From CAYPNP01 sp964412195 (lineage in GTDB: Bacteria > Acidobacteriota > JAAYUB01), in the NCBI GenBank assembly GCA_964412195.1, contig CAYPNP010000002.1, positions 310,001 through 374,000 of the forward strand: a stretch of DNA of 64,000 nt, in the 5' to 3' direction. The notes beneath the pieces are model-generated. The model was not told the origin of the DNA. It searched no databases and saw only the letters and a list, made by a program, of their open reading frames with translations. The position numbers were made by a program, and so were the translations under genes. Below are positions 25,775 through 34,840 of this stretch, in pieces. How positions within the stretch are numbered: position 1 is the first letter of the stretch; each line of letters begins with the position of its first letter.

Positions 25775-27235
25775 TCACGCCTTCTTGAAACTGGAGACGA
25801 TCTTTTCCTCGAACCACTGGGAGGTGTTGGAGCGCACCATCTGCATCAGCGACACCGACGCCAGGTAGGTCTCGGGGAACCGGCGCACCTGCTGGTACAG
25901 GTTGACCAGGGCGTTGGAGTAGGCGTCGAGGTAGATGTTGTCGATCTGGGTGGGGTCGCCCATGACGATGAGCTTGGAGTCCTCGCCCAGGCGGGTGCCC
26001 AGGGTGCGCATCTGGAACGGGTTGGCGTTCTGCGCCTCGTCGAACAGGACGATGGAGCCGGAGAAGTCGGCGCCGCGGATGTCGGCCAGGTTCATCATCT
26101 CGATGACGCCCTCGTCCAGCAGCTTCTGGTATCCCTGCTCCTGGTCCAGAAAATCCGCCCCCACCAGCTTCTGGAGCTTCTCGGTGAAGGGGCGCATCCG
26201 CGGGATCAGCTTGCGCTTGACGTTGCCCGGCAGGTAGCCCAAGTCCTCGCCCAAGCGGGACTTGGTGATCACGGGCTTGACCAGCTTCACGGAGTCATAC
26301 TTCTTGTGGAGGAACACCTTCTCGAGGGCCACGGCCATGGCCAGGTGCGTCTTGCCCGTGCCCGCCTTGCCCACCACCACCTGGACCTTGACGCCGTCGT
26401 CCATGGCCTGGGCGATGCAGACGGCCTGCTCGAAATTGTGGGTGTAGTTCTTCGTGTCGAGGACCTTCGGCCCCAGCCCCAGCGCCCGGATCTTCTCGTA
26501 TTCCAGGAACTCCAGCCGGTTGCCGCGGCGGATGCCCAGTCCGATGTAACCGCCCTGCTCGTCGTTGAGGATGACGCCCTCGTTGAAGCGCAGGCGGAAC
26601 CGGGCGATGCTCTCCAGGGCCCAGTCGGCGGGCCTTTTCCCGGAGAACAGCTCGTTGACCTCCTTCGGTTGCAGGACGATGGTCCGGAGCGGGTCGGTGG
26701 TCCCGGTCAGGCTCTCCTCGGTGATCTTGTCGTGGAGGTAGTCCTCGGAGCGCAGCCCCAGGGCGTGGCACTTGATCCGCAGGTTGCGGTCTTTGGTCAC
26801 CAGGATGAGGTTCCAGCCGGGCAGCGACTGCTTGAGGCCCATCATGCCGGCCAGGAGGAAGTTGTCGGTGTAGCTCTTCTTCAGGTCGCCGGGGATCTCC
26901 GCCGAAGTCCCTCCCGGCAGGAAGAAGAGCACGCCGTCGTTGCCGTTGCGCACGCGCACGCCCTTGTCGGGGCTGTAGGATCCGGAGGTCAGGATCGTCT
27001 CCAGCTTCTGGGAGACGTCCCGGGCGTTGAAGCCGATGATGGGGTCGTTCTTCTTGCCGTCCAGCTCGTCCAGCACGCGCAGCGGGATCACCACCACGTG
27101 CTCCTGGAAGCGGAAGATGGAGGTGGGATCATGCAGCAGGACGTTGGTGTCCAGCACGAAGACTTTGCGGGTTTCTTCCAAAGCGGCGATCCCGCGGGAA
27201 ACGGCGGCGGGCAGATCGGATGTCGATGGGTTCAA
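25775..27235 (-). CDS. PIN-PhoH fusion ATPase (YlaK/PhoH2 type)
   Basis: 486 residues. An N-terminal PIN ribonuclease domain (about 15-160; FVLDTNVLLHDPTSIFRF, with later Asp such as VTKDRNLRIKC) is fused to a PhoH-type P-loop NTPase (about 250-486; VVGKAGTGKTHLAMA as Walker A and IVLFDEAQN as Walker B, then KLIVMGDPTQID as sensor). This class (PhoH2) couples ATP-driven unwinding to RNA cleavage. No antitoxin-like small gene precedes it; a mutarotase-like gene follows. A short leader with diffuse repeats separates it from ftcD. Confidence 0.92.
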   Translation of the reverse strand: MNPSTSDLPAAVSRGIAALEETRKVFVLDTNVLLHDPTSIFRFQEHVVVIPLRVLDELDGKKNDPIIGFNARDVSQKLETILTSGSYSPDKGVRVRNGNDGVLFFLPGGTSAEIPGDLKKSYTDNFLLAGMMGLKQSLPGWNLILVTKDRNLRIKCHALGLRSEDYLHDKITEESLTGTTDPLRTIVLQPKEVNELFSGKRPADWALESIARFRLRFNEGVILNDEQGGYIGLGIRRGNRLEFLEYEKIRALGLGPKVLDTKNYTHNFEQAVCIAQAMDDGVKVQVVVGKAGTGKTHLAMAVALEKVFLHKKYDSVKLVKPVITKSRLGEDLGYLPGNVKRKLIPRMRPFTEKLQKLVGADFLDQEQGYQKLLDEGVIEMMNLADIRGADFSGSIVLFDEAQNANPFQMRTLGTRLGEDSKLIVMGDPTQIDNIYLDAYSNALVNLYQQVRRFPETYLASVSLMQMVRSNTSQWFEEKIVSSFKKA

Positions 27236-27375
27236 GATTACCTTCCCCCTCGAATTTGGGACTATTGTACCAAAGGCGGCACTGACAGGGAACCATCGGG
27301 AACGGATCCCGGATCCCCTCTGGCCTGTTGAATTTTCCTGACCGGTGGCAGAAAGTCAACCGTTCGCCATCTGAC

Positions 27376-27413
27376 TTCGATGTTCCATGTTCGATGTTCG
27401 AAGTTCGATCGGT
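27376..27413. repeat. Short GTTCGA-type repeat between ftcD and phoH
   Basis: Four to five drifting copies of a 7-8-base unit (ATGTTCC, ATGTTCG, ATGTTCG, AAGTTCG) lie between two minus-strand genes. It resembles the inner arms of the 9.4-9.5 kb inverted repeat. Confidence 0.6.
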
Positions 27414-27437
27414 CCACCACGATCGGGCCTTGCGGGC

Positions 27438-29117
27438 TCACTTGTTCAATTCTTCCTTCACCAGGGCCGCGATCTCGTCGGCCAGGGCGTTCGCCCGGGC
27501 CACGGCGGCGTCGGCGGCCGCGCGGGTCTGCTCCACAAAGGCCTTGTCCTCGAGGCCCTTCAGGTTGATCAGCACGTTGTAGTATGCGCCCTCGGCCGCC
27601 GCCCGGCCCATCAGCCCGCCGACGCCGGCGTCGCTGATGGAGTTGCGGTTGCCGTGCCGGGCCATGTCGCGCGCCAGCTCCAACGCCGGCACGCAGCGCT
27701 GCAGCACGCCCAGCGGCACCAGCGTGGCGCCCTTGTTGGCGGCCTCCATGGCGGCGGCGCGGGCGGTTTTCTCCTCGTCGGTCTTCTTCGGCAGCTTCAT
27801 GGCCGCCATGACCTCGTTGAAGGCGTCCGTGTCGCGGTCGATGTCGTAGAGGAACTCGTCCTTCAGGCGCTGGCCGTCGATGCCCACCCGCAGCATCAGC
27901 TCCCGGTGCGCCTCGTACCCCTTCTTGCCGGCCGTCAGGTTCGAGACCATGGCCGCCAGTCCCGCCGCCAGCGCGCCAGCCAGCGACGCCACCGAGCCGC
28001 CGCCGGGCGCCGGGGAATCCGTGGACAGCTCGTTGGCGAACTCCCGCAGGTTCATCCGCTGGAGGCGCGGCGGATTGTCAGCCTCCACCGAGTATTCGAT
28101 GATCTTCTTCTGCGGGTCGAATGGCGTCAGGTCGGTCAGGCCCAGGGACTTCACCGCGATGTGGATCCGCTCCTCCTCCGGGACGCCGGTGGGTTTGCCC
28201 TGGCGCGCCAGGAAGAACGCGCCGGCGTCCAGCAGGGCCTGCTTGGGGATCAGGCCCACCAGCTCGCTGCCGGTGACCCGCAGGCCCCGCGCCTCGGCCT
28301 GCTTGCAGACCTCGACGAACACCTCGTGGACGGGCGAGATCTTGTAGTTGGTGAAGTTGATGGACAGCTGGGCGCAGCCGTACTGCTCGATGTACCAGCC
28401 GATGGCCTTCACCGACTTGAACTTGCCCGGGACGAACACCTTCTCGCCCCTCTCGTCCTTGACGGCGGCGCCCTTGGCGTCCTTCTTCAGCCGGCCCTTC
28501 TCGCGGATCTCCAGGGCGATGTCGTTGACCAGGGCGGCGTCGCGCGTGTTGAAGTTGATGTTGTAGGCGATCAGGAACTCCCGCGCGCCGATGACCGTGG
28601 CGCCGGCGCGGGCGTGGAACTTGGCCGGGCCGAAGTCGGGCTTCCACTCGGGATCCTTGAGCTTGTCCTCCAGCCCCTCGTACTCGCCGGCGCGGATGTC
28701 GGCCAGGTTCTGGCGCCGGGGGGTTGCCGCCGCCGCCTCGTAGAGATAGGCCGGGATCCCCAGCTCTTCGCCGACGCGCCGGCCCAGGCCGCGCGCGAGC
28801 TCGGCGCAGTCCGCCATGGTCACGCCGGACACGGGGACGAAGGGGCACACGTCGGTGGCGCCAATGCGGGGATGCGCGCCGTGGTGCTTGGACATGTCGA
28901 TGAGCTCGGCCGCCTTGCGGATCCCCTGGAACGCTGCCTCGCTCACGGGGGCCGGTTCGCCGATAAGGGTGACCACGGTCCGGTTGGTGTCGGCGCCGGG
29001 ATCCACGTCCAGCACCTTGACGCCCTTGACCGCGGCCATGGCGGCCACGATCTTGTCGATGAGGGCGCGGTCCCGCCCCTCGCTGAAGTTCGGCACGCAT
29101 TCCACCAGCTGTTTCAT
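27438..29117 (-). CDS. ftcD: Bifunctional glutamate formiminotransferase/formimino-THF cyclodeaminase
   Basis: 559 residues, similar to the animal-type fusion. The N-terminal formiminotransferase part starts at LVECVPNFSEGRD and includes HHGAHPRIGATDVCPFVP, with catalytic-region histidines. The C-terminal cyclodeaminase (about 350-559) has PAPGGGSVASLAGALAAGL, the glycine-rich folate site. It moves the formimino group from formiminoglutamate to tetrahydrofolate and releases ammonia, closing histidine breakdown. The ATG at 29117 fits homology; upstream in-frame codons are shadow. No hut genes are in the window. A tRNA-Ser gene and its terminator lie just upstream. Confidence 0.95.
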   Translation of the reverse strand: MKQLVECVPNFSEGRDRALIDKIVAAMAAVKGVKVLDVDPGADTNRTVVTLIGEPAPVSEAAFQGIRKAAELIDMSKHHGAHPRIGATDVCPFVPVSGVTMADCAELARGLGRRVGEELGIPAYLYEAAAATPRRQNLADIRAGEYEGLEDKLKDPEWKPDFGPAKFHARAGATVIGAREFLIAYNINFNTRDAALVNDIALEIREKGRLKKDAKGAAVKDERGEKVFVPGKFKSVKAIGWYIEQYGCAQLSINFTNYKISPVHEVFVEVCKQAEARGLRVTGSELVGLIPKQALLDAGAFFLARQGKPTGVPEEERIHIAVKSLGLTDLTPFDPQKKIIEYSVEADNPPRLQRMNLREFANELSTDSPAPGGGSVASLAGALAAGLAAMVSNLTAGKKGYEAHRELMLRVGIDGQRLKDEFLYDIDRDTDAFNEVMAAMKLPKKTDEEKTARAAAMEAANKGATLVPLGVLQRCVPALELARDMARHGNRNSISDAGVGGLMGRAAAEGAYYNVLINLKGLEDKAFVEQTRAAADAAVARANALADEIAALVKEELNK

Positions 29118-29212
29118 GAGTTCGTCTCCCGATGATGAAGATAGTCGTCGCCCGCGGGTTCCGGACTGCCGCCGGCTCGGCCCGCGCCGGTCCCGCCGCC
29201 TCGCGCCGGGCA

Positions 29213-29250
29213 TAAAAAAAGCCGTAACGGCGCTGGCGCGGGTACGGCTT
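29213..29250 (-). terminator. Intrinsic terminator after tRNA-Ser
   Basis: On the minus strand AGCCGTA pairs with TACGGCT around a GC-rich loop and is followed by seven T. It lies directly after the tRNA 3' end, insulating ftcD. Confidence 0.75.
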
Positions 29251-29256
29251 AAAAAA

Positions 29257-29346
<90 letters not shown>

Positions 29347-29496
29347 GCACCGGTTGAAGTTCCAAAAGTCGAAAAAACGGCCCTTCCGGGCAAGAAGGGG
29401 GATTATACCGGAAGAAAAACGGATTTCAACGCATTTTTTTCGGAACGCCGGCGCCCGCGTCCGTTTGTTTGGGTGACTTCTTCGAAGGAGGCACTC

Positions 29497-30411
29497 ATGA
29501 CAACGAGAGAGGAGTCACTGGCCAGCTTGCGGCGTGCCCTCGGCCGGCCGGACGCGGCCTTCCGCGAGGGGCAGTGGGAATGCATCGCCGCCGTCCTGGA
29601 GCGGGGCCGCCTGCTGGTGGTCGAGCGGACCGGCTGGGGCAAGAGCATGGTTTACTTCGTGGCGACCCGCCTGCTGCGGAACTCGGGGGCGGGCACGACC
29701 CTGCTCGTCTCCCCCCTGCTGGCCCTCATGCGGAACCAGATCGCCGCCGCGCAAAGGCTCGGGATTCGCGCGGAAACCATCAACTCCAGCAACGTGGAGG
29801 ACTGGGGCCGGATCGAGGGGATGCTCCGCCAGGATCAGGTCGATCTGCTGCTGATATCCCCCGAGCGTTTGGCCAACGACACGTTCCGCTCCGGCATCCT
29901 GCCCCGGCTGATTCCCCGGACGGGTTTGTTCGTGGTGGACGAGGCGCATTGCATCTCCGACTGGGGTCACGATTTCCGCCCGGATTACCGGAGGCTGGTG
30001 CGGATCCTCGAGCTGTTGCCCGCCAGCGTGCCGGTGCTGGCCACCACCGCCACGGCCAACGACCGCGTTGTCGCGGACGTCGCCGCCCAGTTGGGGAACC
30101 TCCGCATCCACCGGGGCACCTGGGCCGGAGCGGAGGAGGAACTCCGGCGGCGCCCCCACGTGCCGGTGTTCGTCCGGCTTGGCGAAGGCGTGCCGGCCGG
30201 CAACCGGGAACTGCTGACGCTCGGCGCCATCCCCTTCCCGCCCTCCCCCTGGACGACACCTCTCGCTGAACTATTATCGTCGGCCGGCACGGAGTCCACG
30301 TCATCTCCCAATCCATCCCGGCAACGCACCCTCTTCGACTCCCTGGGGCACGATCCTGAGTCTACCATCAGCGGACAATCACCAGCTGATCCCAAATCTA
30401 GCGTGTCTTGA
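29497..30411 (+). CDS. RecQ-like helicase, N-terminal domain only (truncated)
   Basis: 304 residues. The first RecA-like domain is well kept: FREGQWECIAAVLERGRLLV (Q-motif region), ERTGWGKSMVYF (Walker A), LLVSPLLALMRNQIA (Ia), LLISPERLAN, VDEAHCISDWGHDFRPDYRR (DEAH and RecQ loop) and LATTATAN (motif III). The second RecA domain, zinc and HRDC parts are absent, and from about residue 205 the sequence no longer looks helicase-like. AAGGAGG lies 6 bases before the ATG. Full RecQ-type proteins are about twice as long, so this is probably a decayed or deleted gene; a stand-alone function cannot be excluded. Confidence 0.7.
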   Translation: MTTREESLASLRRALGRPDAAFREGQWECIAAVLERGRLLVVERTGWGKSMVYFVATRLLRNSGAGTTLLVSPLLALMRNQIAAAQRLGIRAETINSSNVEDWGRIEGMLRQDQVDLLLISPERLANDTFRSGILPRLIPRTGLFVVDEAHCISDWGHDFRPDYRRLVRILELLPASVPVLATTATANDRVVADVAAQLGNLRIHRGTWAGAEEELRRRPHVPVFVRLGEGVPAGNRELLTLGAIPFPPSPWTTPLAELLSSAGTESTSSPNPSRQRTLFDSLGHDPESTISGQSPADPKSSVS

Positions 30412-30417
30412 AGCAGA

Positions 30418-31182
30418 CTACAATCCGGCGTCGCCCAGCAGCTTGTAGACCTGGGCGGAAGCATCCTGGCCCTCGGCCACCCTTTTTCCGTCCGGCGAGT
30501 AGATGATGAAGTGGGGGATGCTGTGGAGGCCGTACTGGCGGGCCACCGGAGAATTCCAGTCGATCCCCTGCACCGCGGGGCGGTTGATGTCCACCCGGAC
30601 CACCACCAGGTCCTCCCGCCGGGCGTCCAGTTTCTCCAGCCGCGGCCCGACCTGCCGGCAGGGCCCGCAAAAGTCACTGTAGAAATCGAACACCACCGTC
30701 TTCCCCTTTACCAGGTGCCGCTCGATGTCCACCGCCTCCCCGCGGGTGATGGGGGCGGCCGACGCCGGTTCGGGGGCCGGCGGACCGGCGGTTTCCCTTG
30801 CGGCCGCGGGATTCTTGGCCACCTGCGGCAATTCCTGGGAAGAGATCTTGCGCCGGCTCTTCGTGTACGCCAGGGCGTCCAGTCCCGGATCGCCCGGGCG
30901 ATAGCCGTGCGCCGTCACGTATTGCAGGAACTCCAGGACCGCCCCGACTTTCCGCAGGTCATTGTCGATCGAAGCCTGCTGCAGGGAGGAAGCCCGGGAG
31001 CGCCGGCCCTCCAGGCCCGCGCGGTCGGCCTCCGCCTGCTCGATGGCTTGCTGGACGAACGCCGGGTCCCCCAGCTGCTGCGGGGTGAACTCCGGCACCT
31101 GGTATGCCGCGGTGACCCAGGCCGCCAGCGACGCGACGATCACCAGCGCGCCGGCCGGTGCACGTTTGGCCCCATCCCTCAT
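30418..31182 (-). CDS. Exported thioredoxin-like protein
   Basis: 254 residues. An N-terminal hydrophobic segment (LVIVASLAAWVTAAYQV) acts as anchor or signal, followed by a helical stretch (about 30-120) and a thioredoxin fold (about 150-254) with the active-site CGPC in FDFYSDFCGPCRQVGPRL, and the cis-Pro region SIPHFIIYSPDG. It may reduce or isomerise disulfides outside the membrane. It converges with the truncated helicase gene (gap 6 bases). Confidence 0.85.
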   Translation of the reverse strand: MRDGAKRAPAGALVIVASLAAWVTAAYQVPEFTPQQLGDPAFVQQAIEQAEADRAGLEGRRSRASSLQQASIDNDLRKVGAVLEFLQYVTAHGYRPGDPGLDALAYTKSRRKISSQELPQVAKNPAAARETAGPPAPEPASAAPITRGEAVDIERHLVKGKTVVFDFYSDFCGPCRQVGPRLEKLDARREDLVVVRVDINRPAVQGIDWNSPVARQYGLHSIPHFIIYSPDGKRVAEGQDASAQVYKLLGDAGL

Positions 31183-31271
31183 GTCGATGCTCCTCGCGTC
31201 AAATTCCAGAGCGAATCAATTTCCCTGTTTGCCAGAGGGCGTCATGATTTCACCCCCCGTCCTTTCCACCC

Positions 31272-33794
31272 TCAGGGCCTCTCCCGAAGAAGCTCCAGCT
31301 CCCGGGCGGAGAACCGGTTCATCCAGTAGGAATAGTCATAGGGAGTCCCGGCATCTTCCAGGGCGGATCGGTCGCCCCGGCGGGCGCGGGCCATGGCCCT
31401 CAGGTAGCGGGCGATGGTGTCACCCTCCGGACGCCCGGTTCCTGACGATTTCCCGGCGGTTGAAACCTCGCCGGCCACGGCGGCAAAATAATCCGTGAAG
31501 GCATCGAGCGGCTCCGCCCGGCCCGCGCCGGCCAGCTCGCGCGTCCGCTGGAGGGCCAAACGGGCATTGGCCTGGGCGGCGGCCGGATCCCCCAGCAGTT
31601 CCCGGCACAGCCCCAGGAGCCAGTACGATTCCAGCGAATTGCGGTTGCGGGAAAGCCAGGATTCCAGGTGGCCTGCCGCCCGGCGATAATCCCCCACGGC
31701 GAACGCCATTTCCGCCGCCGAAAAGACCAGGAGCGGGTGCGGTGCGCGCCCGTTTTCCCTTTCCAGCAGCGCCGAGGCCTCCTGCAGGTTTCCGCGGCCG
31801 GCCGTCCACCAGGCGTCCCCGATCAGGACGAACTCGCGGGGGGCGTAGATCTGCCGGAGCCCCTCGTGCGCCTCGTCGGCCGCCCGCGAGTTGCCGGTCA
31901 TGGCCGCCAGGACGATCTGGTTGACGAACGGCACGGGATTGAACGGATTGATCCCTCTCGCCTGCCGGTAGCTATCCAGGGCTTCGTCGATCCGGCCGAG
32001 CCGCGCCCGCTCGGTCGCCCTCAGGATGTAGGGCGCATCCAGGCCGCTGGGCTTGAGCTCGATGACGCGGCGGACCTGCTCGGAGGCCGCGGCCCAGTCG
32101 TACCGGTACTCGGACAGTCGGGCCAGCATCATGTGCAGGCCTGCGTCCTGGCTGTCCCGGCGGAGCCCTTCCCGCAGGCAGTGCTCGCACTCCCTCAGGT
32201 AGCGCGGATCGTCGCTCACGCCGAGGTTCGGGTAGTTGAGGTACGCCTCGGCCAGGGCGGCATAGGCGGGGACGAAGTCCGGCTCCATCTCGACGCAGCC
32301 GGCCAGCAGGCGCGCGGCTTCATCCAGTTTGTCCGATTCCCTCCGCCGCACCAGGACCAGGCCGCGGGTGTAATTGTCGAACACCTCGCGCCCGGGGAAC
32401 CGGATTGTTTCCGCCTGGACGTACACGCCGGCGACCGACGCGACGTTGGACGCGGTCTTCCCGGTGAGGGCATAGAAGTCATCCGGCGGTCCCTTCACGG
32501 TGCCGGTCCACAGGACCGACGAATCGGATCCGTCCAGCACCCGGGCCGTGATCTTCAGCGCCGCGTCGGTCCGGACCATCTCGCCGTCCAATATGTAGCG
32601 CACCTCCTGCTCCCGCCGGACCTGCTCGGCCAGCTCCCGGCTGCGCTCGGGGGAGATGCCCGGGAAATAGAGCACCTTCAGCCGCAGCGAGCCTCCCAGC
32701 GCGGAAACCAGCTCTCCGGTGGCCATGTCGGCCATCCACCGGCTTTTTTCGTCGCCGGCCGACCGGACGGGCAAGACCAGCATGCGGACCGCCTCGGACC
32801 GGGAAGCCGGCCGGAAGCGCCAGCCCAGCCACCCCAGACCCGCCAGCAGCACGAGGACGGCGACGGCCCCCAGCGTCCGCCGATACCGGAGCGTCCAGCG
32901 GATCCGCCCCGCCGGCCGGATCACCAGAGTGCCCGCGGTCTCGGGCACGGGGGCGCCGGCGATCCCGCAGAGACGGGCCAAGAGTTCATCCGCGGATTGG
33001 AACCGCTTTGCCGGATCTTTCTCCAGCAGCCTCATCACGGCGGCTTTCAGGCTGTCCGGCAGACCGGCGTCGGGGGGCGCGGGCCTGGGCGGGGAATGGA
33101 TGATGGACACCACGGTGTGGATCGGCGTGTCCCGCTCGAAGGGGGCCTGTCCGGTGAGCAGTTCGTAGAAGATGATCCCCAGGGAGAAAAGGTCGCTGCG
33201 CTCGTCCAGCGCCCGGCCCTGGGCCTGCTCGGGGGAGATGTAGGCCAAGGTGCCCATCACGGTCCCCGTCTCGGTCAGGCGCTCGCCGGTCGCGGTGCCG
33301 AGCAGGGACGTCCCCTGCAGGAGCTTGGCCAGGCCGAAGTCCACCAGCTTGACCTCGCCGGCGGGAGTGACCAGGATGTTGTCCGGCTTCAGATCCCGGT
33401 GCAGCACGCCGCACCCGTGGGCATACCGGACGGCCTCCACGATCTGGATCATGAGGGCGATCCTGGCATCGAGCGGCGGCTGCTTCCCGGCCACGTGCCG
33501 GGACAGGGTGAGGCCCTCAATGAATTCCATGACGATGAGCGGCCGCCCCTGGTACTCGTCCACCCGGTAGATCTTGGCAACGTTGGGATGGTTCATCGCC
33601 GACAGGGTGCGCGCCTCCAGGAGGAGTCGCTTGCGGGATGTCCGTTCGGACAAGGAATCCTCGGACAGGATCTTGAGGGCGACCGTCCGGCGGAGGTGGA
33701 CGTCCTCCGCCCGGTAGACGGCGCTCTGCCCGCCCCGGCCCAGCCGGCCGGTGATCGCGTAGCCGCAAACGGTCCGGCCTGTCAGATCTTCCAT
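31272..33794 (-). CDS. Membrane Ser/Thr protein kinase with C-terminal TPR region
   Basis: 840 residues. A PknB-type kinase domain (about 10-275) has GRLGRGGQSAVYRA, the VALK lysine, HRDLKPDN, DFGLA and SPEQAQG. One membrane helix follows (about 310-328, LGAVAVLVLLAGLGWLGW). Then a TolB/adenylate-cyclase-type beta domain (VRMLVLPVRSAGDEKSRWMA) and repeated TPR-like helices reach the C-terminus. This architecture is common in Acidobacteriota-like genomes. The ATG at 33794 is preferred over 33800 because GAGGGA fits its spacing. It likely senses the envelope; targets are unknown. Confidence 0.92.
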   Translation of the reverse strand: MEDLTGRTVCGYAITGRLGRGGQSAVYRAEDVHLRRTVALKILSEDSLSERTSRKRLLLEARTLSAMNHPNVAKIYRVDEYQGRPLIVMEFIEGLTLSRHVAGKQPPLDARIALMIQIVEAVRYAHGCGVLHRDLKPDNILVTPAGEVKLVDFGLAKLLQGTSLLGTATGERLTETGTVMGTLAYISPEQAQGRALDERSDLFSLGIIFYELLTGQAPFERDTPIHTVVSIIHSPPRPAPPDAGLPDSLKAAVMRLLEKDPAKRFQSADELLARLCGIAGAPVPETAGTLVIRPAGRIRWTLRYRRTLGAVAVLVLLAGLGWLGWRFRPASRSEAVRMLVLPVRSAGDEKSRWMADMATGELVSALGGSLRLKVLYFPGISPERSRELAEQVRREQEVRYILDGEMVRTDAALKITARVLDGSDSSVLWTGTVKGPPDDFYALTGKTASNVASVAGVYVQAETIRFPGREVFDNYTRGLVLVRRRESDKLDEAARLLAGCVEMEPDFVPAYAALAEAYLNYPNLGVSDDPRYLRECEHCLREGLRRDSQDAGLHMMLARLSEYRYDWAAASEQVRRVIELKPSGLDAPYILRATERARLGRIDEALDSYRQARGINPFNPVPFVNQIVLAAMTGNSRAADEAHEGLRQIYAPREFVLIGDAWWTAGRGNLQEASALLERENGRAPHPLLVFSAAEMAFAVGDYRRAAGHLESWLSRNRNSLESYWLLGLCRELLGDPAAAQANARLALQRTRELAGAGRAEPLDAFTDYFAAVAGEVSTAGKSSGTGRPEGDTIARYLRAMARARRGDRSALEDAGTPYDYSYWMNRFSARELELLRERP

Positions 33795-33814
33795 CGGCAT
33801 CCCTCGATGCCGGA

Positions 33815-33842
33815 ATTATAGCTCAGGAGAGCCGCCGGGCAA
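33815..33842 (-). promoter_or_regulatory. Predicted promoter for the Ser/Thr kinase gene
   Basis: On the minus strand TTGCCC (33837-33842) and a perfect TATAAT (33815-33820) are 16 bases apart. The implied leader is under 20 bases and includes the GAGGG ribosome site. Confidence 0.45.
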
Positions 33843-33911
33843 TCCGGAATGTTGCCGCAATCCCCGTTGCCGGCGACCCGCCGCGGGTTCGGGGCACGTC
33901 CCCGGCCGCAA

Positions 33912-33944
33912 TAAAAAAACCCCGGCGGACCGGCCGGGGTTTTC
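33912..33944 (-). terminator. Intrinsic terminator after the ComEA-like gene
   Basis: AAAACCCCGGC and GCCGGGGTTTT form an 11-bp stem with a 6-base loop, followed on the minus strand by a run of T. The A-run on the other side makes it partly symmetrical. Confidence 0.75.
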
Positions 33945-33963
33945 CGGAAAAATGGAGGAACGA

Positions 33964-34605
33964 TCACTTCGGCCGGGCAGTGATGAAGCCGGCGATCCTG
34001 TTATAGACGGAATCGGGCAGGATGCCCCGGCTTTTCAGATCGGTCTTGTTGGCGTAGGGCCGCCCGGCGACGATCTTGGCCGCGAAGTCGGTGCTGATTC
34101 CGGGCAGGAGTTTCAGCTGCTCCTCGGTGGCGGTGTTGATATCGAGCATGTCCTCATCGCCCGGCCTGAAGACCTTTTCGACCGCCTTGCCGGCCTCCGT
34201 GACGCCCTTCGAAGTGGCCTCGACGGTTTTCCCCGTAGCTTTGGCGGTTTCCTTGGCGGCTGTGGCGGCCGCCTTCCCGGTCGCCTCGCCCGCCTCCTTG
34301 GCCCCGGAGGCGGCGGCATCCGCCGCTTTGGTCGCGGCCTTGGCAGTGCCCTTCGCCGCCGTCTGGGTCGCTTTCCCCGTCGCTTTCGCGGCGTCCTTGG
34401 TCCCGGCGGCGGTGGCGTCCGCCGCTTTCTCCACGGCCTTGGCGGTATCCTTGGTCCCGGTCTTGGCGGCGTCGGCGGCCTTCTCCGTGGTCTTGGCCGG
34501 GGTCTTCGTCTCGGTCTTGGCTGGATCGTCCATGGCCAGGCCCAGTCCCGCCAGGAGAATCAACAGGAAGCCGATCGAAAGCAGGCGATGCCGAATTTCA
34601 CTCAT
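33964..34605 (-). CDS. Exported ComEA-like helix-hairpin-helix protein with Ala/Lys/Thr stalk
   Basis: 213 residues. A signal peptide or anchor (LLSIGFLLILLAGLGLAMD) leads into about 115 residues of low-complexity helix with drifting units such as KAADAAKTGTKDTAKAVE, similar in style to LEA or apolipophorin repeats. The C-terminal 60 residues carry a ComEA-type helix-hairpin-helix (LDINTATEEQLKLLPGIST, then AAKIVAGRPYANKTDL) that in relatives binds DNA or helps fold exported domains. The terminator at 33.9 kb follows. A role in DNA uptake is possible, but no competence genes are nearby. Confidence 0.8.
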   Translation of the reverse strand: MSEIRHRLLSIGFLLILLAGLGLAMDDPAKTETKTPAKTTEKAADAAKTGTKDTAKAVEKAADATAAGTKDAAKATGKATQTAAKGTAKAATKAADAAASGAKEAGEATGKAAATAAKETAKATGKTVEATSKGVTEAGKAVEKVFRPGDEDMLDINTATEEQLKLLPGISTDFAAKIVAGRPYANKTDLKSRGILPDSVYNRIAGFITARPK

Positions 34606-34840
34606 ATGCGGACCTCCTCACGTGATTGTCAGTGCACTGAAACGTCCCCCGAAGCACGGGGGAATTGTATCAGAATTGCCGTCTCCACAGGGAGGTCATT
34701 TTCCTCCGGGCCATCACCCGGGAGGTCGGCCCGCCCCAGAGACCCCGGCCGATGGACGCGGCGGCTTCGACACGGATTCAGGCCCCTTTGAACCGGGTCT
34801 GAACTCAATGGAACATGCCCCTCTTCTTCCGGAGCGGGCC

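Noticed and set aside
33964..34605. Competence locus around the ComEA-like gene
   Set aside because: No comEC, pilin or DprA gene is near.
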